DNA from: Notolepis coatsorum
Lineage: Eukaryota; Chordata; Actinopteri; Aulopiformes; Paralepididae
DNA length: 64,000 nucleotides
Direction of reading: 5' to 3'
NCBI GenBank assembly: GCA_963971535.1
Contig: OZ020593.1
Location: 38,359,932 to 38,423,931, forward strand
Under the pieces are notes generated by a model. It was not told the origin of the DNA, ran no database searches, and saw only the letters and a program-made list of their open reading frames with translations. Below, piece after piece: positions 35,029 through 48,231 of the stretch (positions are counted from its first letter, which is position 1; the number at the start of each line of letters is the position of its first letter). The position numbers were made by a program, and so were the translations under genes.

Positions 35029-36000
35029 CAGGGGAGGAAACTAACTTTTTGGCTTACCAGCCAACTGGCGAGTATCTGATTTTTTTTACCAGCCAAACAG
35101 ATTTTTTACCAGACAAAAAAAATCGCTAATTGTGATAATTACTTCTTTGTATGTCAAGCCGCGTCAATGTTGTGTATGCATCTGGGTAGGCACACTGTGC
35201 CTTTAAGACAGCACGGTGGTCTTACGACAGTGCTGTGAAGTACCGTCAAGTGTTGTGGTAACGTCAGTTGGGTTGGTGTGCTGTTGTGCACAGTGCACTG
35301 GTTGAGCTAGCCCCTTTCGTGACTGCGATGTGCAAGCCAGGGGCTTTTGAGCATGAAATAAAATGTCTAACCTTACGTCGTAGTCCGGTGCTTTTTTGGA
35401 AACATTATAGTCATAACAGATACACCTAGCTGGCTGCTTTGAGCACACAGGGCTAACGTTAGCTAGCAAGAAGCTATAGCTAAAACGCTAACTAGAAGCT
35501 AACCACTGTATACAGTTCCAGTAGACTAACATTACACCTCTGTGATTTAAATGTGTCCTTAGTAACTTATACTCGAGGGTTGTACTAGGGTTGGATGCAG
35601 TTCCCCGTTGGTCAGTCTGTCTGTTTTCCATCTTCTGCTGTGTTTAACGTTATCTGTTTGCGAGTGCTCCTGATGGCTAGCCTAGTACCGCGGGACTTTT
35701 ATTATTATATGTCCGCGGGTTGGCCAGTACTGCGCAAACGTTTATTAAACATTATATGTCCGTGGGTGGTCTTGTGCAGTGCTCTCGTGGCACTGTCAAC
35801 TAAAGCGAACACTCAGAAGACGCGCACCGTTTGCCAGTGCAGTGATTGCAGAATGTTTTATTTTTTTGTATACTCGCCAGCAGGGGAGGAAACTAACTTT
35901 TTGGCTTACCAGCCAACTGGCGGGTATCTGATTTTTTTTACCAGCCAAACGTAAAAAATACTAGCATTTGGCCAGTAAAGTGGCCTAATTTCCTCCCCTG
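35029..36000. mobile_element. hAT element, 972 bp, with an empty site in the window
   Basis: The termini are CAGGGGAGGAAA and TTTCCTCCCCTG, a perfect 12-bp inverted repeat. The perfect 8-bp duplication CCCTGTCC lies at 35021-35028 and 36001-36008. The second copy of repeat X reads GGGCCCCTGTCCTTTAAAG at about 44352 without the element. Inside, the first ~80 bp of the left end is repeated at 35881-35960 (CAGGGGAGGAAACTAACTTT). No transposase is encoded. Confidence 0.95.
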
Positions 36001-36525
36001 CCCTGTCCTATAAGGTATTGGCTTGTGTTGCTACACGGACACATTTGTATGTTGCACCACCACGGTACTTCCTGGCTTACAGTGTACAGACTTGTAAACA
36101 AACACTCCGTCTCTTATTATATGTGAACTAAAGAGTACAAGGTTTACACAACAGCCCCCACCTGCTGTTTTATTGTATTTGTACCTGTACTATCCACTGT
36201 CAGCTGTTTATCTCTCTTTGTGAGCTTGATTAAATAGCGTTAGCTCACGTTAGGTAGCGTTAGCTCCGTGGCTAATTTGAGCTCACCCTGAACTAAATCA
36301 ATGACTAGGTTCTAAAGCATTCAAGTAGTTTTCACTGCACATAGAAGTAGCCAAACAGCGGGAGCATTTCGGGAGCATATTACCAAAACCCAGGCAATTT
36401 CGAGCCCTTAAGGAATCAAATAGAGTCTGCCATGGCTACATGCTAACGTTATTGCGCAACTGTAGGAAAAACCTGGCAGCGATAATGGAATCGAAAGGAA
36501 CCGGTTTTCGATTCCCATCCCTAGG

Positions 36526-36720
36526 GGGGAGGGGGGTCATCAAATCACGAGACACTAACAAACTGAACAAGCTGGTGAGGAAGGCTAGCTTTGTAGTGGG
36601 TGTCGAACTGGACGATCTAGAGGTGGTTACGGAGAGGAGTACGAGAAAGAACCTGGACGCTATCCTGGAGAACCCCTCCCATCCCCTCCGAGGAGCATGC
36701 TCAACCATAGATCCATCTTA
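36526..36720 (+). pseudogene. C-terminal fragment of a LINE ORF2
   Basis: The frame reads SRDTNKLNKLVRKASFVVGV, then LDAILENPSHPLRG. This is the C-terminal segment that follows the RT domain in several fish LINE proteins. It is a short remnant starting right after repeat X ends, with no RT motifs. Confidence 0.65.
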
Positions 36721-37535
36721 ATGTATCTTTTACATGTCAGTTTGTGATGGGATGTTGTTGAATCAGAGTTGGGGTTTCTGGCACAAGGTGCATGTAGAAG
36801 GGATTAAAGTCTAAAGAGGTAAAATTATAAGTAAAACACAAGTTGTGATGGGACGTCAGTTGGCCTGCGGTCGGCTGATGCTTACTGGGATATATCAGAA
36901 ATAATAAAATTTTATATATAGCTATATTAAAGGGGAACTATCTTATAAATGGCCTTTTCAGTGTTTAGCATTGTTTCCTAGCTATGTGGACTTATATTAA
37001 TAGGATCTATGTCTCTAATTCTCATATTGGCGCATTCTTCCAATTCTCCTCTCACAATATTCACCCTCACTGAACTGAGTCATCTGAAAATGTGCATATC
37101 TGTGATGTCAGAGATTTCTCAGCTGCATAATAATGTGGCAGTTGGCACCAGGCCACACGTGGTTGGAGCCCAGCCTCAAAACGGCTTAAGATCTTGAGGT
37201 AGAAAAATGCAGTTTTTGAGTACTTGATTAGAAATACAAAACGATGAATAAAAATAAAAAAAAACTTACAGAGGTGTTCCATAGACTGACAGGAATTGTG
37301 TAAAAGTGCCCAAATAGTGAAAGAAATAGTAAAATAGTTCCCCTTTAAATATGTGGTGAAATGTTTGGTTTTAAATGGCTATGGAAAGCTGCACTCACTA
37401 CACCATTCTACACGATGGTAGGGCAAACATTAAATACTTTAAAACCTCTTAAGCCCTAACCATATTCTCTGAAAATCCACCTAAAAATACATACCGGTAC
37501 CTAAGTAAATGGTAGATTGCTCCACTTCTACAAGG

Positions 37536-38229
37536 TAGAGCTGTCCCCAAAGCCTGTTTTGATTTGAACTTTGCCAGGCTTTTTCCGAACGAACGTCCGA
37601 ACCATCTTTTTTAATCATGCAAAAGAATTTCTCCTAAATATTTTTGATTGTTCAGTACTGTCGAGTCTTGACTTTAGGCACATAGCGCACATTTACGCAT
37701 ACAGCGCATATTGCCGCTGTTATTAAGAGTAGTAGTACCTACTTGTCACGGGAGGCTTCAATAACGTTTGGATGATAATCCATTTTGTGAATGCATTTGT
37801 TGAAACATCTTTGTTGGCCGACGGCTAGCTTAGTAACTTGTGTTCCGCTGGGAAAGTTCAGCATCACTGCATACACTTGGTTTAATCCAAATGTCCATTC
37901 GGAAACGTTGTATTATGAAATAAGACTGGTGAGTGTGAGTCACTCAACTCTCTTTTTTGCATGATTGATTAATTTCCTGATAATGTATGACTGTGACCCC
38001 TCCTCATCCCGACTAGACTGTGTTGTTGTGTCTGTGTTTGCGCGTGACATTAGAATTATTGTAAACGCAACATAGTACTGTGATATTCTGATACTCACAT
38101 TCTGATAGCTATCATAGATGGATATTGCTATATTTATATTTTTTTTTTTAAAGCAGATGTTCAAACCCATTAATTAAGATTCGAATGCCAACGTAACAAA
38201 CGAAGGTCCGAACGTTTGGCTCAGCCCTA
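37536..38229. mobile_element. Probable hAT element, 694 bp
   Basis: The left end TAGAGCTGTCCCCAAAG and right end CTTTGG-type GTTTGGCTCAGCCCTA are inverted with mismatches. The flanks are CTACAAGG (37528-37535) and CTAAAAGG (38230-38237), 7 of 8 identical. No transposase was seen. Confidence 0.7.
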
Positions 38230-39734
38230 CTAAAAGGTCCATTTGCATGTTATTGGTACTATCTAGGGACATCGATGGATCTCGGGCAATGTATTCCCAG
38301 TGTCAGAAATATTGTCTGTTACTAGGCTTGAGTAAATTGTAATGAACCAAAGGAGAATATCAATTTTCTTTTTCTTTTCTTTTTTCATCTTTGACGGTGA
38401 ATAACACCATGCTAAAATTGACCAGACATAAAAAATGGCCACTTAACTCATTCAGCATGGATTCTTAAGATCACACGTACAAAAAATCTAAGCAAATGAA
38501 TAAAGGGCAGATCATTAACAGGAGGATTTGTAGATACAGTACCGGACACATGCTATTTGAAATATGATTATATAATATAGAATATCAGGCCTATAAATGA
38601 CCTTATTATGGCCAAGTCACACTATGGATCAGGCCAAATCTCCCCTTTCCAATGGCAGAGTTCAATCCGGATTTAGTATCACCAGGCGTGATTCACAAAC
38701 CGTGAATGAAATCTACTGTACAGTTACCTTTTTATAATGTACATTTCTCCGCCATTTCTCATCAGATTGCAATGCCGTTTTTTGCTAGACGTTCACAGAA
38801 AGGTAGAGAAACTAACTTCTGTTTTATGGCAATAATGTTCAGGTTTGTGGGATATGATCCCGAAAAATAAGAGAAAGAAGTCATGCTAGAAGTCAGATGA
38901 TTGAAGGGCTGGCGTGAGCTGGGTAGTGTACTTATATATATATTTTTTTTTTAAAGCCCTGGGTCTCTTCTCTCAAAAGACTACACTCAAGTTAGGTTGC
39001 GCCAAATCCTTGTGTCTATAAGCGCCTTTTTCCGACTCGATGCCCTGAGATTTCTATAAACTCATTTCACTAATAACATTTAAAATCATTGGTAAACAAA
39101 CGTAATGCTGAAAATATACACTTTGACTGCTGTTTTGACTGGGTTATGGACTTTACATTTGGGAGCAACATTAATTCATACATTCTGTAGAGATTGATTT
39201 ATGGCGTGATATCAATCTCGTACCGGACCGCTCGGGCTTAAAGGCCAACTTGCAGGTTGTATTTTTGTTCAATAAACAATGTGACTAGGGCAACGGTGAC
39301 TTTCAATCGAAATTGACCCAGTTTTAGCGTTTTTATCAAACATTTTGTCGACCAAACCACAACCAACACGCACATGCATATTTTAATCCATGGTTCATAA
39401 CGTGCGTATGTCATCTCAGGGCAGTACAGTGCGATATATATGTCGCACGTGCGACACTGACGTCAGTCTGTGCGATGAAAGGATTGACTTCAATAGCACT
39501 GGTGCGATGGCCCGCGATGGCTTGGTACTTGTATTCTTGTGCGATTAAATACAATGTCCCTTCTGCGTAAAACTCCATATATCAAACACCAAATCCCATA
39601 ATCCCTAGCGAACAATATCCCCGCGAGTTGCGAGCAGTGACTCATATACGCTCGGCTCAGCTCACAACACAGACTCGTCTCAGCAGCGTTTGGAACGCGG
39701 ACATTGAAACAGAGCTAGTAGATAGTGTTGTCGC

Positions 39735-40443
39735 GACCCAAAACAAATCCCCGCTGTTTTATTCGGCAACGGGTCAAATGCATATAACATGCTTTGCAAT
39801 CCTCGCGTCATAAAGTCCGAAATGAACGTTACGTTAGCATGAGCTAACAACAAGCTGTTCATAGCCATATTTTTATAGAGAGAACAGCAGAGTGAGGAGG
39901 AGGGCAGACATTCTCCCTTCTCTGTGTGTGTGTGTGTGTGCGTTTGGAAAGATCACATGAAGTCAGGCGAGTATATTATATTGATAGTAAATGTACTGAG
40001 GGTGGACAGATAATGTTGATATTTAAACATAAAAAATACAATACAAAATAAATGTATTCATGATCATGCAACATAAAACGGTTGCGTGTTGCGAGTTCCA
40101 AAACATTTAACTTAAAGTTTAAAGCTCAATATATCAAAACGTGGCACTTTACAGTGAACAGGAGGTCTATGTGTATTAAAAACAATAGATTGTTTTTCCT
40201 TTAAAAGTCTGGAAGAGGTCAAAAAATAAAAATTTCAAATGATATTTCCGTTGCCTTTTTTGAGTTGATCTAAATGTTACTGATTGTGTTAAATGGGCTT
40301 ATGTTATGATATCGTCTCATATCGATTGCAGGCACCTGCATCGTATCATATCGTGGCATATATCAGCAAATATCGTATTGTTGTCCAAAGAATCTATATC
40401 GTATCGTATCGTATCGTGATGAAACTGGTGATTCCCACCCCTA
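39735..40443. mobile_element. Repeat Y copy 1, hAT-like right end
   Basis: It ends GTGATTCCCACCCCTA at 40443. Its last ~160 bp match the left end at 63846-64000 in inverse orientation, with GATACGATATCG-type repeats. The portion 39735-40140 is repeated inverted at 59188-59595 (for example CAACGGGTCAAATGCAT). The left terminus was not identified. Confidence 0.65.
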
Positions 40444-41671
40444 GTAGAGTCCATACACCCAACACCAAATCCCATAATTCCTTACACGTAGCGTGTCTGG
40501 CTGTGTGACGTCAACTTGTCAGCATAAAATGACAGCCAAACATGGCACTGCAACTAAATAACACAAATACAATAGGCACATTTGTGACCGTTACAAATAT
40601 AACACATTTTATACTTGTGCTACAAGATTTTGGCCTGTGCTACAAAACGATCAACCTCTGTAGCACCAGTGCTATGTGCAAAAAAAGTTTACGTACAGCC
40701 CTGCATCTTAATGATGACGTCACACAAGGTGCAGGGCAGCGAACGGCTCGGAGAGTCACAGCAGGTAGTGGCAAGAAGCAGAGAGCCTTGCTACTACTAG
40801 CCGAGGAGCTAGTATCTGTTTCACCTAACACTATTGCTCCGTGATCATAGCCATTCATCTCTAAAGCTAACTACTATTTGTAAAAGCCACAACCACGTTA
40901 CCATATTTGTAATAATGTAAATCATTGTGTCGTTGTACATATTGTGTTTATAACGTTAGTAGCTATGTTAGCTAGCTTGAACTAGGTGATTTGCTGGGGA
41001 AAATGCATGTTTTTAATGCATGTATATAGCAACAACAATATGAGGTTCATCATCTTATCAACCAGGAAATGCGCTCTTGTTAAAATCGTATTAGAAGTTG
41101 ATGAATCTCAATCTAGTGAGTACAAACAAGATTATTCTTTTTCAGCGTCTCTTAGAAGCTGTTTCCACTGATCTGGGTGATTGAAACACCCATAGGCTAT
41201 ATTAGGGTTGTAACCTTTAAAAAATTAAATCAGTAAAAGTAAAAAGTCTCAAGGATTTTTCACATTGTAAATTGTAATGGAAACACTCCATGCATGCTAT
41301 TATATTGGCTTATTTGCATGTGTCTTACACTTTTAGTAGGTGCAGGCCTAAGTGTTTATTTGCATATTGAGCGGGGAAGTGAGATCCAATCACAAGCAGT
41401 CACTTGACACTCATGTGGAGACGCATTCTCATGCCAGGTGTGATCACTAGATCAGATCACCCAGATCGAATCTTAACTACTTACGAATTACTTACAACAA
41501 CATTGTGTAAGCTAAGCAGGGTTCTACTTATAGGTGAAGTATTTATGTTCACTGTTTGATGAAATAAGACTTCTGCTCTGGCTAGAAAGAAGATGATCAA
41601 CCTATCTGCATGGGTTGCTTTGGTAATGACATTAGCTACTGTTTAACGGTAGTTGACACCTATATAATGAT

Positions 41672-41835
41672 TAGGGATGGATGGGTACCTTTCACATGAT
41701 TGTGAACCGGTACCGATACCTGTGAATCGATACCGGTACCCAACGGTACCTTTTTTCTGTACTTTAGTCTCTAAAAATGTAATCTACCTACCTCAGTTGT
41801 AAAAAAGAAAATCCAAACTTAACCCTTTCACTGCC
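41672..41835. mobile_element. hAT-like terminus (GGTACC-rich)
   Basis: Starts TAGGGATGGATGGGTACC and is rich in CGGTACC/GATACC words, then TGTACTTTAGTCTCTAAAAA. The same sequence in reverse forms the right end of the unit ending at 57950. No partner end with a matching TSD was found, so this is an isolated end or an old truncated copy. Confidence 0.6.
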
Positions 41836-41924
41836 GCACTACAGAAGGTTAACCCTTTACTATCACACTACCGACGGTTAATCCACCTCTGCAGTGGAAA
41901 ACAAAGTACCAAAAGGGAGTAGTT

Positions 41925-42165
41925 AATGGTAAATGGCTGCTTTTTTATATAGCGCTTTTATCCAAAACCCTTTACAATTTCTTACTCACATTTTTACCCA
42001 TTCACTCACACATTCACACACCAACGGCGGAGGCAACCATGCAAGGTGCCAACCTGCTCATTTGGAGCAATTAGGGGTTAAGTGTCTTGCTCAAGGACAC
42101 ATCAACATGCTGCCCGGGAGGAGCGGGAATCGAACCGGGAACCTCCGGATTGCCAGACGACCAGA
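41925..42165 (-). mobile_element. SINE C, reverse, head truncated
   Basis: Tail ATATAGCGCTTTTATCC, body CTTGCTCAAGGACACATC and B-box GGAATCGAACCGGGAACC are present. It stops at GACGACC before the A-box region. Confidence 0.85.
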
Positions 42166-42167
42166 TG

Positions 42168-42283
42168 ACTATTCATCTGTTAACATTCCCTCTACTTCTG
42201 ACCCACTATTCATCTGTTAACATTCCCTCTACTTTTGACCCACTATTCATCTGTTAACATTCCCACTACTTCTGACCCACCTA
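42168..42283. repeat. 37-bp tandem repeat, three copies
   Basis: ATTCATCTGTTAACATTCCC begins copies at 42171, 42208 and 42245; the copies are nearly identical. Confidence 0.93.
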
Positions 42284-43369
42284 GATTTTTAGTTCATTAT
42301 ATTATTTAATAAGTTGGCATAATTTAAAGTTGCCTTACCCGACATGCCTTACATACCAATACAAAATTATGATTTATCAATGTGAACAGAGCAGTGTCCA
42401 CCACCACTACCACCCCCCTCCACCTTCTTCTTCTAGTTGTGTCCACAAGACGGTCAATTACAAGGCTTGGCTAGATGTGGTTCAACCACACCAGTACCTA
42501 ACCCTACCAGTACCAGTGCATTACTACAAGCACCAATTCTTGGATAACTGGCAGTGAGGTCCTGGATAAGTAGCATTTGGATTAATCTTCTCAGCTGGAA
42601 CGATATTGTCTTGTTAAAATTGCAGGCTATAAATGTTTGACAGATATACTGTTAAGCAACCAGCAAGCGCTCAGCTAGCCAGCACTCCCTGGGGTTGATA
42701 CTAGTGTTATATCATGTGACCGAGCATCACATGACCTTTCCTTGGTTAAAGGGATGTTGCTGCAGAGTAGCCTGTAGCCTCTTTCTTAACAACAAAGTCA
42801 TGCCATGAGAAATATCCTCTGGACTGTGAAGTGTGTGTGATGAATGAAAAGGAGGAAAAGTGTCAGTTATTTCCCTAAACCATCTTTGCACACTTCTATC
42901 AGGAAACTAGTGCTGCTACTCGTGCAGATTCTGGATCTGCTTTAAAGATTAGTTGAGCCATCAAAACATTATTCCCCACTCTTGGCATACCCCTCAGTCC
43001 AAACCTGAAAACCATTGTTATAGCAGAGGTATTGCTAGTAGAAATGTCATGGTAATGACTAGGGCCGTCACATGTTCCCACAATCAAGTTTGAATGAATC
43101 CAAAGTAAAAGACTACACTTACATTTTCATGTAAACAGAACCCTCTATTATAACCCTCCCCCCATCATCCTCACTGAGGACGAGTGCACCCGGGAGAAAG
43201 AGGAAGACGAAGCTAATGACAGGAACCCACTTAACAATTACGATTTACGAAGGCACTCATTTCTGGCAGAAGAATGCCACAATTGATAGAAGTACAGAAA
43301 TCCTTATATTTGTAATGGTAGATAAGCTCCTGTAGAACGTTTTGTGTAACTTTTTGTACACTAGTCTAG

Positions 43370-43460
43370 TCTGTACTATCCTACTACACTTCATAATAGT
43401 ACAGTCAGTACACTAATGACTATCCTAGTACACTCACTACTAGCCTGGTAGACTCAGTAC
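43370..43460. repeat. AGTACTAGCCTAGT-type minisatellite, left part
   Basis: Imperfect repeats of CAGTACTATCCTAGTACACT. Similar sequence resumes at 57951-57996 and 59796-59880, so one array has been split by later insertions. Confidence 0.7.
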
Positions 43461-43587
43461 TAGGGATGGGAATTGATAGGATTTTATCGATACGATTCCA
43501 TTATCGATTCTGCTTATCGATTCGATTCTTTATCGATTCCCTTATCGATACCTGATCAATTTATAATTTAAATAAATAAATTGGAAA

Positions 43588-44010
43588 TGCAACAGAACTA
43601 CATTTAGTCATTTAGCTGACGCTTTTATCCAAAGCGACTTACAAGTTCTGTACGACAAGCCATCAGGAAGGGCACAACTCTATCAGCTGAGCAACAATGT
43701 TCATCAAAGTGTTGAGTGCTACAGTGTAGGTTAGTTTATTAGGACAAGTGCATGACAGTACGGTTAGTTAGGGTTAGATATATTTTTTTTTATTCAGATA
43801 ATGGTTGAAGAAGTGCGTCTTTAGTCGACGGCGAAAGATTGGACGTGATTCGGCTGTCCTAACTGGGGTGGGTAGTTCATTCCACCATTGTGGGGCAAGG
43901 ACTGAGAATAGGCGACTTCTCTTTGATGACCCTCCCGGAGCTCGGATAGGAGTAGGTCTGAGGCGGCCAGAAGATGCAGAGCGTCGGGGTCTAAGCTGGT
44001 TAGAATAACA
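43588..44010 (-). mobile_element. 5'-truncated L2-type LINE in repeat X copy 2
   Basis: Same tail (TTTAGTCATTTAGCTGACGC on this strand) and same 5' junction as the copy at 34303-34728. Confidence 0.83.
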
Positions 44011-44227
44011 ACATGCAACTTGACATTTCTGATTGTCATTTATTGTTGAGCCCCCATGTCAGAAAAATACAAAAACTGTAAAAAATAAAATATTAACTAT
44101 AGCCTACACTTAAATAAAATAATGTATTTGAGATTCTCTTAAAATGTATTTATTTTTTTATTCTTAAACGAATTTAATCTATTGAATAACAGGTTGTTAT
44201 TCCTCTGACTTCTGTCTCTCACTCACA

Positions 44228-44340
<113 letters not shown>

Positions 44341-46566
44341 CTCCCTCCCCGGGCCCCTGTCCTTTAAAGTATTGGCTTGTGTTGCTACACGGACACATTT
44401 GTATGTTGCACCATGGTACTTCCTGTCTGACGGACTCAGAGTAGACTAGTAGAGACTTAGTAAACAAACAATCCGGCTCTTATTATATGTGAACTAAAGA
44501 GTACAAGGTTTACACAACAGTCCCCACCCGCTGTTTTATTGTATTTGTACCTGTACTATCCGCTGTCAGCTGTTTATCTCTTTGTGAGCTTGATTAAATA
44601 GCGTTAGCTCACGTTAGCTAGCGATAGCTCCGCGGCTAATTTTAGCTCACCCTAAACTAAATCAATGACTGTTCTAAAGCATTCAAGTAGTTTTCACTGC
44701 ACATAGAAGTAGCCAAACAGCGGGAGCATTTCGGGAGCATATTACCAAAACCCAGGCAATTTCGAGCCCTTAAGGAATCAAATAGAGTCTGCCATGGCTA
44801 CATGCTAACGTAACGTTATTGCGCAACTGTAGGCAGCGATAAGGGAATCGAAAGTCACAGGAGCCACACGGTTCCAGGCATCGGCCAATTAGGAACCGGT
44901 TCCCAACGGTATCTATTAGGAACGGTACTGCCGTGTATCTATTCACGTGAGATCCAACGGTGCCAATTTTCGGTAATACAAATATTTGCAAACAAATTGC
45001 AAATATTTGACGTTAAAAAATCCGATGACGTTTTGTTTACTGCAAAACGAAACCGCACGTTAACGACACTCTCTTTGGGTGTTTGCAATTCATTGGGAGT
45101 ATGTCTCTGATATCTTGGTACAGTGGGCAGTAGGGCTGCAACTAACGATTATTTTGGTAGTCTACTAATCTGTCTTATTTTTTCGATTAGTCGACTAATC
45201 TAACGATTATTTCTGTCACACCCTCCATCTCTGCTTCCTGTGGGCGCGGCTCCTTTTCAGGGCTCCAGTGCATGTTTTACCTCACGTGCTCAAGTCTGCA
45301 CACCTGTGAATGTCACCCTCCCTCTGCCTTAACATGATCCCATAGCTAATTTAAATAAGGACTCATGAAACATTTGAATTTGGATCTTAACACTTTGATC
45401 GCCGGGGTTAAATTCATAATTTACCATCCCTTGCCAGCCCTATTTAACATGGAGAAGTTCCCCTTCTTTGCAGCGCTATAACTTTTTAAATTGTATTGCT
45501 AAATTGACATTACTATGGCCCATTCAACGTCCTATATCTATTGTTCAGGGTGTAGCAACGTTATACTTTTTCATTCACATATTCATACTAAAATACGGTC
45601 TAAAGTATAAGTATGTTTTTATTGTTTTCTGCAGCTTTCTCCAGAACTTGATTTATAGCCCTAAATGCATTATATTGATGATCAAATACAGTTTGGTAGG
45701 AATCTGTGCGAGATAAAACATTTCAACTGGACGTGCTTCTAGGAGTTACTACGTATGATCTGATGTTGACCGGATGGGGGGGGGGGGGGTCGTTTATAAT
45801 TCCGTGGGCAACGTTATATCATTCATCTAGTGTGGGTGATATGATCATTAGAGCAGTTAGTATCGAAGACATGGAAAAATAACGCTGAAACTCACCGTAG
45901 CTTCCTCGCGCCATTGGGAGATGAGCGTGGAACAGAAATGTTTCTATTATGGGATGTCGAAATATCCGATCCATTTCCAGGTTGTATAATAGTATATACG
46001 TCCAAATCATGTTGTTTATCGAGTTATTGGTAACCGATCGACATCCATTGTGTCAAGATGGAGTCCTGTTAATGATAGCGACTCTTAGCGAGTGCCCGGA
46101 CGAAATATGGGTGAGCACCACTTCATCCGCATCACTTCCTGTTTGGGCGGCCTATTCTTTAATTGGAGCCGAAGAGTGCTGCCGAGTGCTTCCGCGTTTT
46201 CCCTGATTGGCTGCGACACGCCCCGCGGCAGCCGCAGAGCGGAGCGGCAGAGCTTGCGGCATTATGTAGCCGTAATCCCCGATGTTTTTCCATTAGGTTA
46301 GCTCAACTGGTACGCCGCCGTGCTGTGGAGCCTGCGGTGCGGTTGGTCACAAGTTCGAATCACTTAAATTTTTTTTTCTTTTTTACGTTTATCATCTCTC
46401 GCTATAAACGTGCATTCTTCCGCTGGTTAAGTTTAGGCATTCTTTCGGAGTTGGTTAAGGTTAGGGTTAAGTTAAGGTTAGGGTTAAGGTTAGGCATTAT
46501 TTCGGAGTTGGTTAAGGTTAGGGTTAAGTTAAGGTTAGGGAGGGTTAAGGTTAGGCATTATTTCGG

Positions 46567-47893
46567 AGTTGGTTACATTTACATATTTACATTTAGTCAT
46601 TTAGCTGACGCTTTTATCCAAAGCGACTTACAAGTTCTGTACGACAAGCCATCAGGAAGGGCACAACTCTATCAGCTGAGTAACAATGTTCGTCAAAGTG
46701 TTGAGTGCTACAGTGTAGGTTAGTTTATTAGGACAAGTGCATGACAGTATGGTTAGTTAGGGTTAGATAATTTTTTTTTTTTGTATTTTTTTATTCAGAT
46801 AATGGTTGAAGAAGTGCGTCTTTAGTCGACGGCGAAAGATTGGACGTGTTTCGGCTGTCCTAACTGGGGTGGGTAGTTCATTCCACCATTGTGGGGCAAG
46901 GACTGAGAATAGGCGACTTCTCTTTGATGACCCTCCCGGAGCTTGGATAGGAGTAGGTCTGAGGCGGCCAGAAGATGCAGAGCGTAGGGGTCTTGAGGGT
47001 GTGTAGTTAGAGACCATTGACCGGAGGTAGGCGGGAGCAGTTCCCTTTGCCGCACGGTATGCTAGGTCGAGGGCCTTGAAGCGGATTCGTGCAGCAATGG
47101 GGAGCCAGTGCAGGTCCCTAAGAAGTGGGGTGACATGGGCCGACTTCGGTAGGTTTGAGATCAGGCGGGCTGCTGCGTTCTGAATGAGTTGAAGAGGCTT
47201 AGTGGCAGTGGCCGGGAGGCCAGCGAGCAGTGCGTTGCAGTAGTCGAGGCGGGAGATGACTGTTGATTGGACGAGGAGTTGGGTGGATTCTTTTGTCAGG
47301 AAGGGGCGGATCCTTCTGACGTTGCTCAGGAGGAATCGGCAGGTTCTGGTTGTCGCTGCGATGTGAGCAGAGAAGTTCAACTGGTCGTCGAGGACAACAC
47401 CAAGGTTCTTGGCGGTCGGGGACGCGGTCACAGCTGCATTCTCGACTGTGATGGAAAGGTCGGTCAGGGGGGAGGATTTGGCCGGCAGGTGGAGCAATTC
47501 TGTTTTGCTTAGGTTCAGTTTGAGGTGGTTGGTCGTCATCCAGGCGGAGATGTCGGACAGACAGGCCGAGATCCGCTCAGAGACGTGGATATCTGAGGGA
47601 GGGAAGGAGAGGAAGAGTTGAGTATCGTCGGCATAACAATGGTAGGAGAAGCCATGAGACGTGATAATGTTACCCAGTGATTTAGTGTAGAGGGAGAAGA
47701 GAAGGGGCCCTAAAACCGAGCCCTGGGGGACACCCATCCGCAGGGGGCGGGTGGCCGACAGGGTCCCTCTCCATGACACTTGGTAGGAGCGGTCATTGAG
47801 GTATGATGACAGCCATGTCAGCGAAGAGCCAGCCACTCCCATTCCTGCGAGGGCCGCGAGGAGGATCTGGTGGTTGACTGTGTCGAAGGCTGC
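46567..47893 (-). pseudogene. L2-type LINE, RT C-terminal part and 3' tail
   Basis: The minus-strand frame (stop at about 46763) is open for some 375 codons. RT motif A is present (AFDTVNH, just upstream of the first ATG at 47842). From that Met, GVPQGSVLGP is at residues 37-46, the catalytic YADD at 70-73 and LKLNLSKTELL near 104-114. The C-terminal RLDYCNALLAGLP and PLQLIQNAAARLI are usual for L2/CR1-like fish LINEs. The endonuclease domain and RT fingers are missing: it is 5'-truncated at about 47893. The 3' tail at 46573-46640 has GTCGCTTTGGATAAAAGCGT (minus strand), then TAAATGTAAATA repeats. Confidence 0.92.
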
Positions 47894-47904
47894 ATGCCAC
47901 CGCT

Positions 47905-48231
47905 ACATGCCACCGTTCCAAGGGAGTTTGGAGAAAGAAAACCCTCTTTGAATGTTGCCGCTAGGAAAACAAAAATGCCTGCTAAAACGGCGTTGCCTTT
48001 TAACTTGGACATGCAAACGAAATAATTCAAAAATACAACGTTGCTGTTTTCCCCAAGTGTAACCAAGGCCTGAGCCTCGAGAGTCAAGGCATCACCCTTT
48101 CTGTCATTAAAACCATTCAGAGCGCTTGTGCCCCTCCCACTATCACTGTTTACACAGGGAAGTGGCTCTCCTTCCAATTCTGGTGCAAGGCCAGGTTTCT
48201 GGACCCAATTTCCTATCCTTTGGAATCGGTT
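47905..48231 (+). pseudogene. DIRS recombinase N-terminal fragment, second copy
   Basis: Closely similar to 11929-12487 but without the SINE B. The + strand encodes PPTITVYTGKW and FWCKARFLDPISYP. It abuts the truncated 5' end of the LINE and breaks off at GGAATCGG. The minus-strand frame over it is a shadow. Confidence 0.75.

Larger units (their letters stand above)
34182..36523. mobile_element. Repeat X copy 1 (hAT-like ends, composite)
   Basis: The left part GATAGGATTTTATCGATACG and right end TTCGATTCCCATCCCTA are inverted, of the TAGGGATGGGAATYGA type. The outermost left bases are missing in this copy. It holds a truncated L2 LINE (34303-34728), a (CA)n array (34942-35003) and a complete hAT insertion (35029-36000). 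A near-identical relative without that hAT insertion is at 43461-44854. Confidence 0.75.

Noticed and set aside
39420-40690. Possible hAT pair from CAGGGCAGTACAG to GTACAGCCCTG
   Set aside because: Ends look related, but the flanks share only about 5 bp (CATCT), so no acceptable TSD.
46441-46565. TTAGGGTTAAGG-type repeats that look telomeric
   Set aside because: Short, irregular, and tied to repeats also seen inverted at 50860 and 55390; not an interstitial telomere.
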